This document shows, piece by piece, positions 17,901 through 20,426 of a DNA stretch of 20,426 bases (positions within the stretch are counted from its first letter, which is position 1; every line of letters begins with the position of its first letter). Both the position numbers and the translations under genes were made by a program. The notes beneath the pieces are model-generated. The model worked only from the letters and a program-made list of their open reading frames with translations. It did not search any database and was not told the DNA's origin. The stretch comes from JAUVHV01 sp964523875 (GTDB lineage Bacteria > Omnitrophota > Gorgyraeia > JABMRG01). The DNA lies in NCBI GenBank assembly GCA_964523875.1, contig CAZGAS010000019.1:1-20426 (forward strand), written 5' to 3'.

Positions 17901-18212
17901 TCTTGATAAGGATAACAAGCTCTGTGCTGAACTAAAACCTATTCTACCTGGCTGGCTTTTTACTGAAAAGAAGACAGAGGGCCTTGAAAAGAATACATTC
18001 TCTTTCATGTTCCTTAATAAAACCTTAGTAGTCTATCACAATAAGAAAAGAAGGAATACTTTTGGAGCCAACTCCGCGNNNNNNNNNNNNNNNNNNNNNN
18101 NNNNNNNNNNNNNNNNNNNNNNNNNNNNNNNNNNNNNNNNNNNNNNNNNNNNNNNNNNNNNNNNNNNNNNNNNNNNNNGTATTTTAGGCTTGATTATCAC
18201 GGGCAATTGTGA
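14986..18212 (+). CDS. Large clan GH-Q glucan phosphorylase-like protein (GH149/GH161-like), gap near 3' end
   Basis: Predicted to split a beta-glucan oligosaccharide with phosphate, releasing glucose-1-phosphate in the cytoplasm, since there is no signal peptide. There are 1031 readable codons before gap 3, longer than GH94 enzymes (about 800 residues) but usual for GH149 and GH161 beta-1,3-glucan phosphorylases. An N-terminal beta-sandwich precedes an (alpha/alpha)6 barrel. Marker motifs are SRKHGDLERDYN before position 400, GNGNYRDINQNRRCDVWF (407-424), and ADKPNWYDSLNGLPG, whose D656 aligns with the general-acid Asp of this clan. The start has AGGA 5 bases upstream and a good promoter. 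After the gap, the frame YFRLDYHGQL then TGA (18180-18212) looks more like a natural C-terminus than the alternative ending at 18222, but the phase across the gap is unknown. Clan is confident; the choice of GH149 or GH161, and the beta-1,3 linkage, are inference. Confidence 0.78.
18079..18178. other. Assembly gap (100 N)
   Basis: Exactly 100 unknown bases inside the C-terminal part of the large phosphorylase-like gene. Its true length, and hence the protein's exact C-terminus, are unknown. Confidence 0.97.
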
Positions 18213-18263
18213 TATATATTAGGTTCAATATCAAATAATCTTAACGAAGAAATCAGGGGCTAA

Positions 18264-20426
18264 ATGAGTCTAAAAAAATACGGCTATTTTTCAGAAGACG
18301 GAACAGAATTTATTGTTACCAATCCAATAACTCCTCGTCCATGGATAAATTATCTTACGAATGAAGACTATTGCGCTATTATCTCGCATAACGCCGGAGG
18401 GTATAGTTTTTACAAGGATTGCAGGAGCGATAGAATACTCCGCTGGGCGCCTTCAAACTGGCATTTTGATAGGCCTGGTCGTTATGTATACGTGAGAGAT
18501 AAGGACACAAAGAAGTACTGGTCCGCGTCTTACCAGCCTATGCGTTTAAAACCGCAGTTTTATGAGTCCCGCCACGGGTTAGGCTACACGATAACCAATA
18601 CTACTTACTATGGCATTAATATAGAGATAACATTTTTTGTGCCGGTTCACGATACATGTGAAGTATGGATGGTGAAGGTCACGAATACGACGGATAAGAA
18701 AAGGAACCTGGAGCTTTTTCCTTATGCTGAATGGCTGCTAGGAGATTACCATCAGGAGCTGCGCTATCGCAATATCATGAATCTCTATAACCGTGTTTGG
18801 TACGATAAGCTAAGCAAGGCAATATTAGCGAAGAAGACCGCCTTTTGGGGTGATATGCACATAAGGCCCTACCCTTATATAAACTTTTTAGCGTCAAGTC
18901 TTCCTGTTGCGGGTTTTGCCACGCAGAAGGATGCCTTTTTAGGCAGGACCAATACAGAGGAGGCGCCTGAGGCTGTTATAAAGGGTAATTTTACAAACTT
19001 TGGGATTACTTCAGGAGAAGACGCGATCGCTTGCTTAAGACACAACCTCTCGTTAAAGCCAAAGGCATCGAAAGAGTTTAGCATTGTTCTGGGCCAGACT
19101 GATAAAGATGACAACCTTTCAGCGCTATTAGCAAAGTATAAGAATATCAAGAAAACAAGGGCTGAGTTCGAGGCTGTTAAGGCGTTATGGAGTGATAGGG
19201 TGCTCAATAACATAGTTATCAAGACTCCGGATAAGGATTTTGATAGGATGATGAATATCTGGGTAAAATACCAGGTATATATCTGCAATTTTTGGTCACG
19301 TTCACCAAGCTATTATCATGAAGGAGCGGGTGGAAGAGGTTTTCGCGATTCATGCCAGGACGCGGAAAGTATCATGTCAATAGATGTCGCGCATGCTAAA
19401 AAGAAGATAAGGCGCATAGTCTCTCTTGTCAGAAAAGATGGCACCTGCGCTCCGGGTTTTTCCGATACAACAGGCCCCGCGAAACACCGCCCGAATAAAG
19501 ACCACCCTGTATGGCTTACAATGACAGCAGCCGCGTATATAAAGGAGACAGGTGATAAAGAGATACTTCAGGAATACGCGCCCTATTTAAAAGATAACTG
19601 GATTAACGGCTGGGGTAAGGATGTAAATTATAAAGGTGGTATCTCTACTGACGGAGAGGGTACAATATTTGAGCATCTTGAGAAAAATCTTAGCTTTACA
19701 TTTAATGATGTGGGTCCTAAGGGCCTGCCTCTCATAGGCCATGCTGATTGGAATGACGCTATTGACGCGGCGGGGATACGGCTTAAAGGCGAAAGCGTGT
19801 GGCTTGCTATGGCACTGGTAAGAAGCCTTAAGACATTGGCTGAACTTGCCATGCTGCTTGGCAAAAACCAAAAAGCGGATCAATTACTCCATAAAGCCAG
19901 CACAATGAGTGACAGGATAAATGATATAGCATGGGATGGCAACTGGTATGTAAGAGGCTTTACTGATGAAAGGAATGTTTACGGTTCAAGTAAAAACAAA
20001 GAAGGCAAGATATATATTAACGCGCAGAGTTGGTCAATACTGTCAGGGGTTGCCAATAAAGAGCGGCAGAACAAGCTGCTCAAGTCTGTTGATAAGCACC
20101 TTGACGGGCCTCATGGCATAGCGCTTTTTAGCCCTGCCTATTCAAAATGGGACAGCGGGTTAGGAAGAATAAGCATGTTCTCTGAAGGTACCAAGGAAAA
20201 CGCCGCTGTATTTTGTCATGCAGTAACATTTCAGGCTGTAGCGGAATGCATAGCAGGCCGGGGCACAAAGGCATATGAAGCGATGAAGAAGATAATGCCT
20301 AATTGCCAGAAAAATTACGACCTATACAAGACAGAACCTTATGTTTACGCGGAATATCTGGTAGGCCCGGAACATCCCTACCTATATGGTGAAGGCGCGT
20401 TTACATGGATAACAGGTAACGCGGGA
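18264..20426 (+). CDS. GH94 cellobiose-phosphorylase-like enzyme, 3' end beyond window
   Basis: A cytoplasmic inverting phosphorylase that would convert a beta-linked glucose disaccharide or short oligosaccharide plus phosphate into alpha-glucose-1-phosphate and a shortened acceptor. There are 721 codons open to the window edge; family members are about 800 residues, so roughly the last tenth is missing. The N-terminus KKYGYFSEDG and TPRPWINYLTNEDYCAIISH is characteristic of cellobiose phosphorylases. Catalytic-domain motifs are intact: GGRGFRDSCQD (356-366), GHADWNDAID with general acid D498, INAQSWSILSG, and ENAAVFCH (645-652), which includes phosphate-site residues. No signal peptide is present. 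The ribosome site is weak (AGGGGC, 18255-18260). It follows the GH149/GH161-like gene closely and is probably co-transcribed. Substrate could be cellobiose, laminaribiose or another beta-glucoside; sequence reading alone does not settle it. Confidence 0.92.
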   Translation, partial: MSLKKYGYFSEDGTEFIVTNPITPRPWINYLTNEDYCAIISHNAGGYSFYKDCRSDRILRWAPSNWHFDRPGRYVYVRDKDTKKYWSASYQPMRLKPQFYESRHGLGYTITNTTYYGINIEITFFVPVHDTCEVWMVKVTNTTDKKRNLELFPYAEWLLGDYHQELRYRNIMNLYNRVWYDKLSKAILAKKTAFWGDMHIRPYPYINFLASSLPVAGFATQKDAFLGRTNTEEAPEAVIKGNFTNFGITSGEDAIACLRHNLSLKPKASKEFSIVLGQTDKDDNLSALLAKYKNIKKTRAEFEAVKALWSDRVLNNIVIKTPDKDFDRMMNIWVKYQVYICNFWSRSPSYYHEGAGGRGFRDSCQDAESIMSIDVAHAKKKIRRIVSLVRKDGTCAPGFSDTTGPAKHRPNKDHPVWLTMTAAAYIKETGDKEILQEYAPYLKDNWINGWGKDVNYKGGISTDGEGTIFEHLEKNLSFTFNDVGPKGLPLIGHADWNDAIDAAGIRLKGESVWLAMALVRSLKTLAELAMLLGKNQKADQLLHKASTMSDRINDIAWDGNWYVRGFTDERNVYGSSKNKEGKIYINAQSWSILSGVANKERQNKLLKSVDKHLDGPHGIALFSPAYSKWDSGLGRISMFSEGTKENAAVFCHAVTFQAVAECIAGRGTKAYEAMKKIMPNCQKNYDLYKTEPYVYAEYLVGPEHPYLYGEGAFTWITGNAG

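Noticed and set aside
18213..18222. Extension of the large phosphorylase to a stop at 18222
   Set aside because: The frame is set by the arbitrary 100-N gap. A different frame gives the more plausible tail YFRLDYHGQL ending at 18212, though neither is proven.

Overview
All recognisable genes in this window lie on the + strand, and most encode carbohydrate-handling proteins. The DNA looks like a bacterial draft assembly, probably a metagenome bin. It contains three runs of exactly 100 N (2313-2412, 3839-3938, 18079-18178), so sequence on either side of each run cannot be assumed to be in phase or at true distance. Lipobox signal peptides, a PilZ domain and CUT1-type ABC permeases indicate a bacterium, and the mix of lipoproteins and membrane-anchored periplasm-facing enzymes fits a diderm. 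The gene style (multidomain phosphoglucose isomerase, 1000-residue cellobiose-phosphorylase-like protein, PilZ/glycosidase fusion) recalls Omnitrophota-type genomes, but that is an impression and not a demonstrated assignment.

Layout. 1-2312: a 5'-truncated phosphoglucose isomerase with a long C-terminal extension, running into gap 1. 2415-3838: an unrecognised protein open into gaps 1 and 2. 3942-4098: non-coding, with a good promoter. 4099-6124: a secreted lipoprotein with a carbohydrate-binding-like beta-sandwich, then a membrane-anchored clan GH-A glycosidase/transglycosylase. 6235-9415: an ABC sugar importer (binding lipoprotein plus two permeases, no ATPase). 9412-12013: a secreted helical-repeat protein translationally coupled to a lipoprotein clan GH-A enzyme paralogous to the first. 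12087-12689: a second secreted beta-sandwich protein, paralogous to 4099-4743. 12764-14887: a PilZ / transmembrane / coiled-coil / (alpha/alpha)6-like glycosidase fusion. 14986-18212: a large clan GH-Q phosphorylase-like protein (GH149/GH161-like) with its own promoter, interrupted by gap 3. 18264-20426: a GH94 cellobiose-phosphorylase-like enzyme truncated by the window edge.

How the genes may work together (inference). Secreted and anchored beta-sandwich and GH-A proteins would bind and cut or re-join a beta-glucan outside the cytoplasmic membrane. The ABC importer would take up oligosaccharides. The two phosphorylases, which have no signal peptide, would split them in the cytoplasm to glucose-1-phosphate, which can enter glycolysis with phosphoglucose isomerase. 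The PilZ fusion suggests that cytoplasmic cyclic-di-GMP is sensed and passed through the membrane to an external glycan-active domain, so the locus could also make or remodel the cell's own matrix glycan. The two GH-A/beta-sandwich gene pairs are in opposite order, and each junction carries a palindromic repeat with the core TAGGGACAGCG. The one at 11993-12070 is a perfect 27-bp inverted repeat that supplies the last codons and the stop of the upstream gene. No tRNA, rRNA, CRISPR array or transposase gene was seen.
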